64,000 nucleotides of DNA from Ustulina deusta (GCA_023159155.1 JAJNNX010000012.1:372001-436000), one strand, 5' to 3'. Positions 24,519 to 36,291 are shown, counted from the first letter of the stretch. A program made the numbers and translations. The notes: generated by a model not told the origin, from the sequence alone.

Positions 24519-26440
24519 ACAGTACGCTGGCGATCATGTTTTGCATTTCATACGGAGTTCGGATGCCACTTGCATTGCATGACGAGGAGTTAGGATGTGG
24601 CCAAAGAGACACCTGGGGCGCAGCCAAAGCGTCACGAGTTGGACTGGGAAATACCTTTTGCAGGTCGACCTTCGTGCAGCTATACTGTACTTTGTATGAG
24701 ATAGGCAAATGTAGGCAAAAAACCACCATGGCATAGGTAACTATGTATTATTACCGTTACACCTTGACTTGAAAACTTCCTTTAATACCTCCGAAAGAAC
24801 GAGAAGCCTTCGGAATTATTAAAGGAATGCCAGAAACAGAAGCGCAAGCGGTTCCACTTCATATCGCTAGGTGGCTTCAACGGAGCAAGTCATTGTTCCT
24901 TTTGCTGAACTTCGAGTGGAGACGGCGGGTTGGATGGACTTGTCTGGGCCATCCCGGGGGGCGAGATCAAGACTTCCGTTCGGAAAAAAAGGATGTACGC
25001 CTGAAAGCGTACGGGAAGCAAGTAGCTGAAAGACAGGTAGGAGTAGTACAAAGTGGCACGATCTGGTGAGTCGAAAAGCTGGACAGCCTTCTTCGACAGA
25101 GGTGGAGAGGTTCTTCATAATGACCAAAGGCAGCGACAATAGTTGCGATCGTAGAGTTATTTTGACTGGCGAGGCTGGGACTGGCACCTTAAGTTCGCAA
25201 CGGAGCAGGGCTGGAAATAACTACACGATATTCAAATTGGGTGTACCGGTTAGATCATCAATTCCGTCGTCTTTTTTGTGCCATGATATGGATTGGATTG
25301 GGTAACGTGGAGAGCTACATGTAGAGCTCTACACGTAAAAATATAATAAATAGAATAGGGACCTATCTAGGTTTTTCTCGCTTTAAGCTCTCGTACATTC
25401 TCGCCCAGGCACAAATGAGATTGTTGATGTCTGTAGTTTCCCCCCATCTAGCATATAGTCAGTCCGCCGTTCGCACATGTCCGATCACATCAATAGCTCA
25501 AGTTTCCCCCTCGGCAGACAGCATGCAGTACACATATGAAACTATGCCTCGCCAAAGCCAGAGTTTCGATGGTGTTGATACCAGGCTACACAAGGCTTTT
25601 AACATGACCAAATGGTCCCAGAATGCATCAACTAACTCCATGTGTACTCATCTCCTAGATCGCAGTTTTAGTCAGCCTCTATGAATCGATATTTTTCGTC
25701 CTTTCCTTTGTGTCGAAACACCTAGCGTTGGAAACGACGCAGGAAATCGTGGTATCTGCACGAAGACAGCAGATAGATATGGGAGCAAGCTAGGATATCA
25801 CATTCAGCACCTGCGAAATATTCGTGCTGCGGATTTATTATCAAACTTCAATAAATACCTCAACACAACTCTAGAACTTTGAAGAATAGTATTTACTGTA
25901 TTCTATAGCCCAAGAAGGCCTAGCTTCCTGCTCAAGGCGAAATAGAAGAGGCCCGTCTATAGAACAGGCACCAAGCTCATCAGCCTCCGATGGCGAGCCC
26001 GCCCCCCTTACTTCCAGGCGAGCGGCCCACTGGTCGCCAGTCATATAGAGACCGTCACTACTGGTCGTAACGTTGAAAAGAAGAGTTTTTTTTTTTTTGT
26101 ATTCGTTCTATTAGTTATTAAGAGCTATTTGACCGCGGCTGTTGAAGGTAGACTAGGAGTATGGACTCAATAGAAAGCTTGAGGACAAGCCCGACGGTTA
26201 CGCTCTGCATTATTATTTTGATACGCCCGAATCACACCAGTTGGTTTTCGATATTCGTAATCGCAGCCAGGCACGTGCCATCCATCCGTGTTGACGGCTG
26301 TGTCATGACTGCATAGTAAGCCGTTAGATAGATGACCCCACCGGGTCTCTCTACCATGCTTTTTTTTTTTTGAGGAGCCCGATGAACCTTCTTCTAAAGA
26401 GTTGAAATTTTGCCATGATTCCAAAAAAAAAATTTGCCGC
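24519..26440. other. Intergenic, one weak coding-like relic
   Basis: No gene is supported in this 1.9-kb interval between the ends of convergent RRP6 and the MYND gene. On the minus strand at about 25885-26075 about 60 codons read open with coding-like composition (including TGDQWAARLEV), but without start, splice context or known domain. T and A homopolymers at 26088-26098, 26360-26370 and 26423-26431 break the region up. Confidence 0.4.
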
Positions 26441-27790
26441 CTAATCTTCGTCGTCGCTCCATGCTTCGTCATCGGAGAAATCATCAAGCTCGGCCTCTTC
26501 TGCCTCTGCCTTCGCCCAACACTCTCGGTTCTCCCGTATATACCGCTCAGAAGGCCGCTCAGACCAGGGGCCCAGGTAGCAGGCGTTCTCGACCGCGTAA
26601 TCGAGGTATCCCCAGATCCGGTTCACACTTACATCGGCCAGCAATTCTGCTGCGGTCCGCCCCTTTCTGGTCCTCTCGGTTGCCATCATGTCCTTGATCT
26701 CAGACTCCGAGTCTTGCGCCGCGCACGCGCGCGCGTCGTTCAGCAGGTCCAAGACGCCCTCCATTTCCCACCATGCGGCGTACGAGTTCTGCATTGCGAG
26801 AACCATTTCTTCCCAAGAGCCGCGAGTGTAGGAGGTGGGTTCGTCGGAGAGTGCTTCCGCTGGCTCGAAGAGGTGGAACAGGAAGTTGTCGTTGACTTCA
26901 ACCAGGGCCGCACCAATCTGGCCGATATGGTTCATAAGTTTCAGCTCCGTCTTCACAAGGACCTTGGGGGACTCCTTCTGGAGCTTAGCAGACAGGGGAC
27001 TCCGGACCACCTCCCGCTCGATCTGCTCTCGAAGCTCGAAGGGCAGGTGGTGTTGGGCAATGATCTTCCGGGTGACTTTCAGATTGCGAACATCGACTAG
27101 CAGTTTCAGCTTCAAGAGCAGAAGGGCGACGACGTAATTCAGCTCTGAATATTTGTCGAGAAGAAAACCCGGATCCTCGAGGACGTCGGCGCCGCGGATA
27201 TCGAGGTACGGCAGAGTCATGTCGCCCCAATCGTAGGTGCCGTCCGGGTCGCAGGTTGCCCACCACTTCATGAAGTCGTAACACTCCTGGTCCAGATACA
27301 GCCGCAGCATGATGGCCGGCATGATGGACCGTACGCCCATGTTGTCGCTCCGGCATAGCCTCATCATTTCCCGCATGTGCTCGAAGCCCTCGTTGACGCC
27401 GTCCAACGTGCCCAGCAAGAACAGCTGCCTCGCCAGCGCGAACCGCGCTCGCATGTAGTCGCGGGTGCTGACAATGCCCCAAAAGCGGCCGACGTGCGTC
27501 TCGAAGGCGTTGGCGGGGGTCGCGAAGTCTTGAGTGGCGTGGCGGACGCCGTGGTCCTCGCGGGCGAGCTTGGTGCGAGCATTCTTGATCTTGGTGCAGG
27601 CGGACTTGTGCTGCTGCCGGTGGGCGACCTGATGCTGGCGGCCGCAGTAGCGGACCGCACGACACGCAGCGCATCGGAGAAGCTGGGAGCTGGCTGTCGA
27701 GCCTGACGGGCACAGCGGGCAGCGATGGCGGAGGCACCCCGCGGGGCCCTTGTATCTGCTCGCGCCGTGAGCGACGGGTGGGGGCGGCAT
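26441..27790 (-). CDS. MYND zinc-finger protein
   Basis: A single exon coding about 449 residues from the ATG at 27790; the frame stays open 26 codons further upstream. An N-terminal MYND-type zinc finger is readable: the CPLC pair, then CAAC, YC, a histidine and a final cysteine in HKSAC, giving the C/C/C/C/C/C/H/C ligand set of the family. The rest is a helical region without a recognised catalytic domain, and no SET-domain motifs are present. The C terminus is strongly acidic (DDFSDDEAWSDDED). Fungal MYND proteins of this layout are uncharacterised; MYND fingers usually bind proline-rich partner peptides. The gene is GC-rich, so several long shadow frames occur on both strands. Confidence 0.85.
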   Translation of the reverse strand: MPPPPVAHGASRYKGPAGCLRHRCPLCPSGSTASSQLLRCAACRAVRYCGRQHQVAHRQQHKSACTKIKNARTKLAREDHGVRHATQDFATPANAFETHVGRFWGIVSTRDYMRARFALARQLFLLGTLDGVNEGFEHMREMMRLCRSDNMGVRSIMPAIMLRLYLDQECYDFMKWWATCDPDGTYDWGDMTLPYLDIRGADVLEDPGFLLDKYSELNYVVALLLLKLKLLVDVRNLKVTRKIIAQHHLPFELREQIEREVVRSPLSAKLQKESPKVLVKTELKLMNHIGQIGAALVEVNDNFLFHLFEPAEALSDEPTSYTRGSWEEMVLAMQNSYAAWWEMEGVLDLLNDARACAAQDSESEIKDMMATERTRKGRTAAELLADVSVNRIWGYLDYAVENACYLGPWSERPSERYIRENRECWAKAEAEEAELDDFSDDEAWSDDED

Positions 27791-29702
27791 GGCGGCCGGG
27801 AATGGGGCAGTACGGCAGGATAGTGTAGGTAGAGGCCGGGAGTGTACACGAAATGGAGACGTCGTCAAGGCTAAGGCTGCATTGCAGTACTGGTGGGGGG
27901 ATTACTCCACCTATAAGGGTGCCCGGTTCACTCTGGGGAAACCTCTTCTGGCAAGCTTAGCTGCCATAACGCAGTTTTGCATAAAAATCGCTTCCTTTTC
28001 GAGTTCACTATCAAGGCGTAATAAGAAATAAATGGATACTAGATGCAATCCAGATTGTCAACCAAATGGTTTGTGTGGTGCATTAGTAAGAAACATTGTC
28101 GCTTCAATTTTCTACATAGGTCTGAAGCTATACATACCTACTTACACAGTACAATACATTTTTTGATATAGTCTTATGGAATCGTGGTGAAACCGGCATA
28201 TGATTCTCTAAAAACCGTAGATGTTGAATCTTGCCAAGGCTTTATGTTTTATGTTTTATTTGATTTTGTTATTGTGTTGCCAAAAATACGCAATGTCAGG
28301 AGTTTGTCACTTGTCAACCGTAACTACTAATATTGGCGATATACCATGAGGCGCAGACGGGATGCCTCGTTCTTTGCATTCTATGGTCATACGTGAAAGG
28401 CTCAAGGCGGCAGATTTTATAACTGTCGAGCTGTATATTTGTCTGTGGTTCCTTGCTTAGTCCTCTCTAGCACACTAACGTCTGCTCGTATCGGGAGAAC
28501 TTCCCCCTCTGTGCGATAACAATTGTCGAGACTAGAGTGAACTGTGACAGCACCCACTCGACCTATGATATGATGGGTTGCCATGCAGTGCTAAATTTAC
28601 AGATGTAGAAAATTACCTGGTTACTTGGGAAAAGTTGAAGTGTCTGACATACTCATCAATACCTGGGGAGGGAATGCGACTCAAGCCTTACTTTTCTAAG
28701 ATCTTCATCAAAAACCGCCTCCGCCTTAACAATCCTACAGCTACTCGCGCTAGGTACCCGGTCAGCTGAACAATGCATGGCGCCTACACTAGTGTAAATG
28801 CAGCAGCGGTGTGAATACATAAATGGACTCAGCTCTACCTATTGCCACGGTGTTGTACCTAGGAGTCGCGAGTCGGTACCTAGCTATAAATATACCTTGG
28901 TGCGTTTGGTTTCTGGATATAAATGACCTTATAGCATGGTATGTCTACGAGTATGTAGTACAGAGGTAGGTACTTACTTAGACATTGGTGTTGGATTGTT
29001 CGCTGAGCGAGATAAGCTTTTTTAGTGCAGCTTGGTGCGACGGAAGATCACATACAGCGTGGATAGCCGTCTTGGGTCTGGGGGCGGGGGGATGTCGTTA
29101 GGCTAGTCCCAATACAGTCCCCACGATGCGCATTGGGGATTGGGGATTGAAAGATCCCTTGCATCAGATAACGCCTTTTCTCACACAGACAACATTGTCC
29201 TAGATAGTGTAGTCTGTGTTGCGCCTAACCTACCTAGTGTACATATAGGTACTGCCGTCCTCGCAATTACACAGTGCGATACAAACAGATAGCAAGATAC
29301 CATACATGGTCGCAATCACGCAAGGATACAGAGATGGGCTGTCGCCATCTTAGCGTCGTTGACCACAGGCTCGCTTCAGCGTGAATCGTTTCCCACCTTC
29401 CCATCGTGGTGTTACCATGCTCGTTAATGGGATGCTCCTATAGGGCAAGTCGGGGCTTCTCAGCCGTCGGCAAATTGGTAAATGGCCAGACACATGAGAG
29501 ACCACCACGCTAGCTACTCCATCGGGGATCTTCTGATGCAGTGGTATAAAGCAAGTATTTGAGAATGTCGTGTGATAACGTACCGGCCTTATAAAAGAGC
29601 GCAATCCACGTCGTTGTCGTTCACCTCTCACCTCTCATCTCTGCTATCGTGAGTCCGCCAAGCCGTTGTTATAACACCTGTGTCGTAGACCATCCGATCA
29701 CG
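27791..29702. other. Intergenic, no supported gene
   Basis: This 1.9-kb region lies between divergent genes (MYND on minus, peptide transporter on plus) and must contain both promoters. It is AT-rich in its first half. The ORFs of 60-95 codons have no recognisable features. The last 100 bp before 29703 are C/T-rich (CACCTCTCACCTCTCATCTC near 29622), as expected for a fungal 5' leader. Confidence 0.5.
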
Positions 29703-32117
29703 ATGGGTAAGCTCCGTCGCATTGAAATTTTTTTTTCTTCTTATTGGTCACCGACTATCTCTAATGGATGTGCTCCCGTATAGCTGCGAATACCACTGGC
29801 CCCGAGAATGTCGTCGGCTTGAATGTCCACCACGACGTTGTAGAACCCGCTACGGATTCCGCCAACGAGTTTGTCGACGCCAAAAGGGAGCCTAATGTTC
29901 AGTCCGTCCCAAAAGATGATGGGGCCGCGGAATCTCAAGTCGGCTCGCTGGAAATATCCAGCCCAGTCGTAGATCTTGAGAGGTACCCACCGCCTACTGA
30001 GGAAGAACGTCGAACCTTGCGTAAGGTGCATGACACGATTCCATGGACTGCCTGGACTTTATGCTTAGTCGAGGCATCCGAGCGGGCCTCTTACTACGGC
30101 GTCAAGGCCGTTTTCAACAATTTCCTCCAATTCCCTCTTCCAGCGGGCGGCAACGGCGCGGGCGCGATTGATCCCAGCAAGCCCAATTCGCACGCCGGGG
30201 CGCTCGGTCTCGGTCTTCAGACAGCCTCCGCGTTGGGTCTCTTGTTCACCTTCTTAGCCTACGTTGTTCCTATCTTCGGTGCTTGGTGGGCGGACACCAA
30301 GGTCGGTCGGTACCCAGCCATTCTGTATGGTGTATTGATCGGTGGACTCGCGCATGTTATCATGAGGTGAGTGCCCATCTCCACAGAGATCCCATTGATA
30401 TTGCGAATATAAGCTAACGTTCTTGATTTCCGAAGTACGTTGGTAAGCTCTTCAACATCGGATATCAACATACTAATGCAAGAAATTAGTCGGCGGCGCA
30501 GCGCCGGCTCTACTCCAAGCCGGAAAGGGCACTGCGCCTTTTCTCGTCAGCTTCTTCCTTCTCGCTATTGGAGCGGGCATCTTCAAGCCCAACATCGCAC
30601 CGACTCTGATCGACCAATACCAGCACCAACGCGAATATACCAAAGTTCTCAAGTCCGGAGAAAAGGTTCTCGTAGATCCAGAGAGCACAATCAATTACAT
30701 TCTCCTTTTATTCTACGCCTTCGTCAACGTCGGTGCTTTTTTTGCAATCGCTGTCGTGTACATTGAGAAGTATCGTGGCTTTTGGCTTGCCTTCCTCGCG
30801 CCTGGCATCATCTACTTCCTTTTGCCACTCTTGCTGGCTGTTAGTAAGTACATACGCAATCTTTGTAACTCTCCGTTTTATCCTTTGCTTGACCTGCCTC
30901 CTGTCCTGGTTAAAGGGTTTCGCCCCGGGTGTTGTCGGGCTGTTCTGGGGGCGGAGTGGGCGTACGCACACGGTGGCTGACCTAGGAGAATTGCAGTGTA
31001 TAAGCGAACAATCAGGAAAAAGCCCGTCGGTTCCGACTTGATACGTTTCTCTAAAATCACTATCTCGGCGCTTAAGAAGAGTAAATGGAATATCTTCTCG
31101 AAGAATCTGTGGCATAACGTCCGGCCTTCCACGCTTGCCGAGCAAGGCACTGTTGTCAGCTATTCGGAGAAGGATGTCAGCGACGCACGACGCACCTGGG
31201 ACGCCGTGCAAGTGTTCCTCTACATCCCCATTTGGAATTTGAACGACGGTGGCGTGGGCTCGCTCCAAAGTAACCAAGCAGCTGCTATGACCTCCAACGG
31301 CGCGCCGAACGATCTCTTGAACCATTTCAACCCATTGACCATTATCGTCGCATCGCCAATCCTAGCCCATGTCTTTTATCCTTTCCTCCAGCGGAGAGGC
31401 ATCAAGTTCGGACGTATCAACCGGATGATATTCGGATTTCTTCTCGCTACTGCTTCTGGTGTCATCGGCGCCATCGTCCAGTACCGTGTCTATGAGACGA
31501 GTCCATGGTGAGTGGGTCCAAAAAAGTGGAATGACGGGCTTTTTGCATAATTAAATCTATCCAATGAAAATAGCATATTATGCTCGGATAATAGTTTTAT
31601 TGGGTATATGGAGTTATGCAGAATGCCCCGCTATTACACTTTTTAAGTCAAGCGGTCGCCAAAGGAATATTTTATGCTGACTTTCAATAGCGGCTACCAA
31701 GCCAGCACTTGCGATGACGTCTCGCCTATCAGCATCTGGTGGCAAATTCCGAATGTCAGTCTCGGGGCTCTAAGTGAGATCTTTGTGAACGTCACTGCGT
31801 ATGAGCTCGCCTACGCTCGAGCCCCGGAAAACATGAAAGCGATTGTTGTTTCTTTCTTCTTGTTTAATACTGCCCTCTCAAGTGCTCTCGCCGAGATCTT
31901 GGTGCCGGCCATCAACGACCCAACTCTTGTATGGGCTTGGGCCGCCCCTGCCATCGCTCTTTTCGTTCAGACCATCATTTTCTGGTGGAGGCACAGGCAT
32001 ATCAACGAAGAGGTGTTTATGACGCGCGAGGAGGACTTCGAGTCCCTACATTCAACCGAGGAGAAGGTTGGTAAGACGGCCCCAGGTGGAAACAAGGTTG
32101 ATGAAAAGGAGGGGTAA
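29703..32117 (+). CDS. POT/PTR2-family proton-coupled oligopeptide transporter
   Basis: Main exons are 29703-29706 (ATGG), 29784-30366, about 30483 or 30490 to 30843, 30997-31507 and 31691-32117, about 620 residues. After a polar N-terminal tail, the family signature appears as EASERASYYG in helix 1. It is followed by FGAWWADTKVGRY, GAGIFKPNIAPTLIDQY, FYAFVNVGAFFAI and the C-terminal helices with WWQIPNVSLGALSEIF. The transporter imports di- and tripeptides with protons across the plasma membrane. The 4-nt first exon could be avoided by starting at the in-frame ATG at 29768. The junction after HVIM is unclear: a 7-nt microexon (30436-30442) fits its splice signals, but the best following acceptor (TTAG at 30489) loses frame, while a poorer AAG at 30482 keeps it. 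The gene may therefore be intact with unusual splicing, carry a sequence error, or be newly broken. Confidence 0.85.
30436..30442 (+). other. Possible 7-nt microexon of the peptide transporter
   Basis: The heptamer TACGTTG is flanked by a good acceptor (GCTAAC branch, CCGAAG) and a good donor (GTAAGC). It would add Ser-Thr-Leu after HVIM. Frame is kept only if the next exon begins at 30483. Confidence 0.35.
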
Positions 32118-33780
32118 AAACGTGTTAGTAAAGACTAGTATGGGTAGTGAGGCAAGATATTGATGATGAGGAGAACCCATATTACTATAAGTAGCCATTC
32201 GTACACAGTGGTAGTAGAGTTGGTTCTCCATCCTTTCTACAACCTAGTACAAGACAATACAGATTGCCTACAACCCAGCGTGGGCAATGTGGGACTACTC
32301 TACAAGGCTGACCCCCATATGTGTCTGTATCGTGTGTTTTACATAAATGAAAATTACATGTGCAATTAGCTTCACTGAACAGCAGCACAACTTGTACAAA
32401 GAGTTTACAGGACTCAGAAACGATCATGCATAGTTCTTCCGCAGTTTGGGATAGTGGCTTTTTCGACGCAAATGATTGGTGCAGACTTGTTGCCACTATT
32501 TGGTGTTTGGTTTGTTGTCGATATTGAAGCACTTCGAAGTGGGTATTGTAAATATTTGAGGGATAATTGGGAACTCAAACTCTCTCCAGGATATGTCAAG
32601 GGCCTCTGTGCTCCTCACTGAGCAGAGGGCGAGGTTTGGCTTACTGGTCGGGGACAAATTTCCCAAGTTCCCGTCCAACGCTTGAAGGGCGGAGGGGATG
32701 TCCTTGGACGAAATTTGCTTGGAAGACATGGTTACAGATAGGGAATAAAGATTTAAATATGTTATAAGTACATGAGTTGTTAATATTGTGGCTTTTTAGG
32801 CTTACGGTGGCGATTGAAGATACTGGTAAAACTGACGAGAATCTAGAACAGAAGAGTGAGAAGGAAGCTCACGAAGAGGGAAGCAAGTCAAATACTCGAA
32901 ATATGTGGCCTGGCGATTTCAAGTTTTGGCTGTATTTCATGACCGTTAATTCATATTCAGTTATGATACTGACACAATCTCTGCAAGTATGCTACAGTAG
33001 CTATTCGCTGTTGGTACTGTTACTATGCGCTGATATAGAGACCGAAGAAGAAATGTTGGGAGGACAGTTGAAAAGTGTGAGTACTAAGTACTTGGTACCT
33101 ATGCTACAGGCATTGGCACATTACAGAATTTTGATTGGCTCATAAATCTGTCACCTATTCCAAACTTGGCATGTTCAGTCACCTCCTCGCACAACTACAC
33201 CTTCCCAAAGTGTCCTCTGCACACAACACAAATATATTTTGAACTGGCACTCTTACCTGTCTCGGGTCGCAGCCTTGTGCACACAGGTTTAGACGCCCAT
33301 TTGCTCAGTTAACGCGTTTTGGGATCACTTCTAAGTTTCCAGTTCCTGTACGTGATCCTCCAAGGACATTTTAAGAATACTCGTTCGTGTTCAGGACCCT
33401 AACGCCACCCTTATAATACTAGGAGATGGACTTAGTCCCGCACTTTCAGGTATAATACTAGGTCACTTAAATAGGGAAATAGACAATCAATAGAACGCGA
33501 TTGAATTCAACGAAGCGTAAAAAACTAGAACTGGCTGACTTGCTAACTTCTTGACCTTCAGTGGGTTGTGATTGTCACGGAACAGAACTGCAGCACTATA
33601 CCGTAACACTACCAAACGTAGAACGTAGTCAAGTCGGGATTGACCTCGTCTGCAGTCTATATATGGGGACTGTGACAGTGATCCCATAGATCCATCGTAC
33701 TTGTAAGTATATCGTAGCTTACTCACCTCCCATCTATTCCACTTCAACATCGCGTTGATATCCATCATGATATCCATCGA
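32118..33780. other. Gene-poor region with a weak transporter-like fragment
   Basis: No intact gene is seen. A frame at 32777-33145 (plus) holds a charged stretch followed by GDFKFWLYFMTVN and a hydrophobic run, resembling the N-terminal tail and first helix of an MFS transporter, but nothing follows it. I treat it as a possible relic only. Confidence 0.3.
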
Positions 33781-33839
33781 GATGTTTGCATTGGGTTACA
33801 AGACATTCTCCCTCGTCTCCTCCCAACCACCAAGCATGC

Positions 33840-35010
33840 AATCGAGGTCTAATCGTCAAGTGCGAGCAAATAGATGATTGTCACTATGTCCGAGTCTATG
33901 ACGACCCCGTATTGGCGCTTATCGAACGCAGCGGCAACCCTCGCTTCTGCGCGCAGATCCAAATCCTCCGGTACCTCAACTATCAACAATTATTATGAGC
34001 CAATCTACGAGAATCTTCCAACCGCCCATCGTAAGCGATAACACACCACCCCATTCGATATTGCCTCGGGCACCCTGTACACGATCGGCCCCACGACGCA
34101 GTCTTTGCGTGACATCGCGCAGCGCTCTTTGACCCCTTTGCTAGTAGTTCAACCGCCGCGGGGCTTGGACTTCACCGAACCCTGCCTCGACATGTCGATC
34201 CTTCTTCTACATAACGACCAGGGTCGCAGGAGGGCCGAAGCCACCCTGTCGGGGCGGATTCGGCCTATAGTATAACTATATAAAGACTGAGTCCCTCCTA
34301 GTTAACTGGAAAGGACTCAGGAATCAATAATATTGAGCCCTTACCCATACGTTCTACCTATCTTCTACTACCCGTAACCCTTTTTCACTCTGGAGATCTA
34401 ACACCCTGACACGCAATCCCTTGTCTGCTCGACCATAGCTGGCGTGGCGTTCAAGTTCTCGACCTTGTCCACACGCACATTGCAACTCTCGGTGAGTTCG
34501 TCACCATTTGTGCGGGTTTCCCCATCCTCGTGATGAGGTTCATCCTGTTGAGCCCCGCGTTGTGTACAATCTCGCTCATGATGCGATCATGGACATGCTC
34601 TCGTGGTGCTTGCACTGCAAGTTCTAGCGTTGTGTACAATCTCGCTCATGATGCGATCATGGACATGCTCTCGTGGTGCTTGCACTGCAAGTTCTAGCGT
34701 TGACGTGCAGGAGATGTCAACACGCCCAAGTACTACACGCACCATCTGCGGGCTGTCCATGATGCTGGCCGGAGCCGATTTCGCGCACCTTGGACTCGGT
34801 CTTTGACGAACTACACGAGCCGTTGTTGTGTAGTGGCAAGAGTAAGCCCGAGAGGCCCATCTTGATCCAGGACAAGTTCATGCGGGAGGGGTTACTCGTG
34901 GATAACACCACCAATAGATGTATGAACTCGATTACGCCGTTGAATATAAACCCCGTCTGACGGAGTGGTTGTCGAGAGATCCGCACATGGAAATGGAGAT
35001 ACGGAAAAGG
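33840..35010 (+). pseudogene. Broken coding relics of an unrecognised gene
   Basis: Several GC-rich, stop-free pieces lie in different plus-strand frames without a connecting splice pattern. At about 34050-34270 about 70 codons include PFDIASGTLYTIGPTTQSLR and GLDFTEPCLDMSILLLHNDQ. At about 34440-34560 there is VLDLVHTHIATLGEF. At about 34790-34970 there is LDSVFDELHEPLLCSGKS and RPILIQDKFMREGLLV. The middle piece is interrupted by a perfect 70-bp duplication. The composition is coding-like, but I recognise no family. A decayed gene is the simplest reading; an intact multi-intron gene cannot be excluded. Confidence 0.35.
34557..34702. repeat. Perfect 70-bp tandem duplication
   Basis: The segment beginning GCGTTGTGTACAATCTCG at 34557 is repeated exactly from 34627, with a further 6 bp of a third copy at 34697-34702. 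The absence of differences implies a recent duplication, and one not altered by RIP, as expected below that system's length threshold. Confidence 0.95.
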
Positions 35011-35116
35011 AATCGGCTATACACATGTCACATCACGCGGTGAATAGATCTAAACAACGTTTATATCAGAAATTGTTGCGATTAAGGCTTGGCTATTGTC
35101 TATCAATCAACTAATG

Positions 35117-35385
35117 TGAAGCTTGCGCGAAATAAGGGGTATATAAGGCTTACGCCAAAACAGAAGTGACGTTATTAAGTACGGCTTACGCCAAAGCGGA
35201 GGTGATGTGATTAGGTAGCGGCTTACGCCAAAGCAGAGTTGATGTACGGCTTACGCCAAAGCGGAGTTGATGTACGGCTTGCGCGAAATTAGAGTTTATG
35301 CTGGGGGTTGTCTCAATAGGTCGGGAATGGCTCATGCCAGATTGGTGTTGGCGTGGGGCTTGCACCAATGTCTCGGTAATGTGAG
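35117..35385. repeat. Degenerate minisatellite, core GGCTTACGCCAAAGC
   Basis: About eight imperfect copies of a 28-37-bp unit with the core GGCTTACGCCAAAGCGGAG occur in tandem. The clearest copies start near 35149, 35182, 35220 and 35248; the last two differ by a single base over 28 bp. Outer copies are diverged (GCTTGCGCGAAATAAG, GGCTCATGCCAGATTGG). The unit core contains a short inverted repeat (GGCTTACGCC). Confidence 0.8.
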
Positions 35386-35426
35386 GTGAAGGGTTGAGGT
35401 TGCGATATCCTCGTCATATCGATAGG

Positions 35427-36177
35427 TTATAGGTCAATCAGCATATCCGATGTCCCATCTACATCTTGATTGTCTGCTTCATTCGCGACAGGTGCGTCGT
35501 CGGGAATGATGGGCGGGGCGGGGCGGACATTAGACAAGTCGAGCAAGCCCGTAAGAAGGTCTAGATGTTTTGTGACCTGGTCTAGATGCGACACAATGTC
35601 TGGGTGCAAATCCGGATGGTTATTGCGTAGCCAAATACCATGATCGCGGATAAATGCATGCCATTTGACGACCTCACGGCGTACCTCGTCTTGCTTGGCG
35701 GCGGGAGGGTTTTCTTCGACCACAGGGGCCTCGACCACGGTAGCCTCTTCACCTGGCAATGCTCGGAGATGAGTTATTCGCTCAAAACTCGGTCTGTTCG
35801 ATACAAGTCAGTGCGTGCGTCTAGGAATGTGTTTTGGAGTTACATACGATTGGCTTTCTGGCTCTCTTCACTTTTGTAGCTTGTGGCCAGTGAGGGTAAA
35901 GGTGCCGATTGTTGAGATCGACCCAAAGACGGTTCTTTACCTCTAAGTCTCTGCAGAGGATATGGCACCAGCCATGGTTCTCTTGACCGGTCCACAGCCG
36001 CGGGCGGGCTTCCCAGTAGACAGTCACATTTCCAGGGCATCCTGGAATGGCTCGGAGGGCATCTTCAACGGCGGCCTGAGTGGTCTTGTTGTATAACCCA
36101 CCCAGGGAGAACACACGCCCGTGTGGCTGTTTTGCCTGGTAGTCTTCAACGTCGTGAGGGTTGGGGACGAAATCCAT
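35427..36177 (-). CDS. Hypothetical protein, two exons, unrecognised family
   Basis: Exon 1 runs from ATG 36177 to about 35852 (KRARKPI then donor GTATGT). Exon 2 runs from about 35780 to the stop at 35427, giving about 225 residues. The only phase-consistent join uses the acceptor TTTTGAG before CGAATAACT, yielding KPI-RITHLRALPGEE. The more typical CAG acceptor 13 bp upstream runs into a stop, so this junction is uncertain. Exon 1 has a compact domain with RVFSLGGLYNKTTQAAVEDAL and GWCHILCRDLEVKNRLWVDL, which could be RRM-like, though no RNP motif is visible. Exon 2 has an acidic Pro/Ala-rich stretch, a helical piece (REVVKWHAFIRDHGIW) and an acidic tail. I do not recognise the family. Confidence 0.6.
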
Positions 36178-36291
36178 GATGATGATGATGATGATAATGA
36201 TGATGATGATGTTGATGTTGATGTTGATGTTGTTGTTGTTATTGTTGTTGGTTGTTGTTGTTGCTGGTGCTGGTGCGGGTGCTGGTGAATA
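36178..36291. repeat. Composite trinucleotide tract at the start codon
   Basis: ATG/GAT repeats pass into GATGTT hexamers, then GTT repeats, then GCTGGT/GCTGGTGCGGGT repeats, directly upstream of the minus-strand start codon at 36177. Read on the minus strand in the gene's frame, the whole tract is open (Pro-Ala, Thr, Asn, Asn-Ile, then Ile runs), but I see no ATG before an in-frame TAG further upstream. Confidence 0.9.

Noticed and set aside
26402..27849. Long alternative frames on both strands over the MYND gene
   Set aside because: High GC makes stops rare. Only one frame has the zinc-finger ligands and a plausible acidic terminus.
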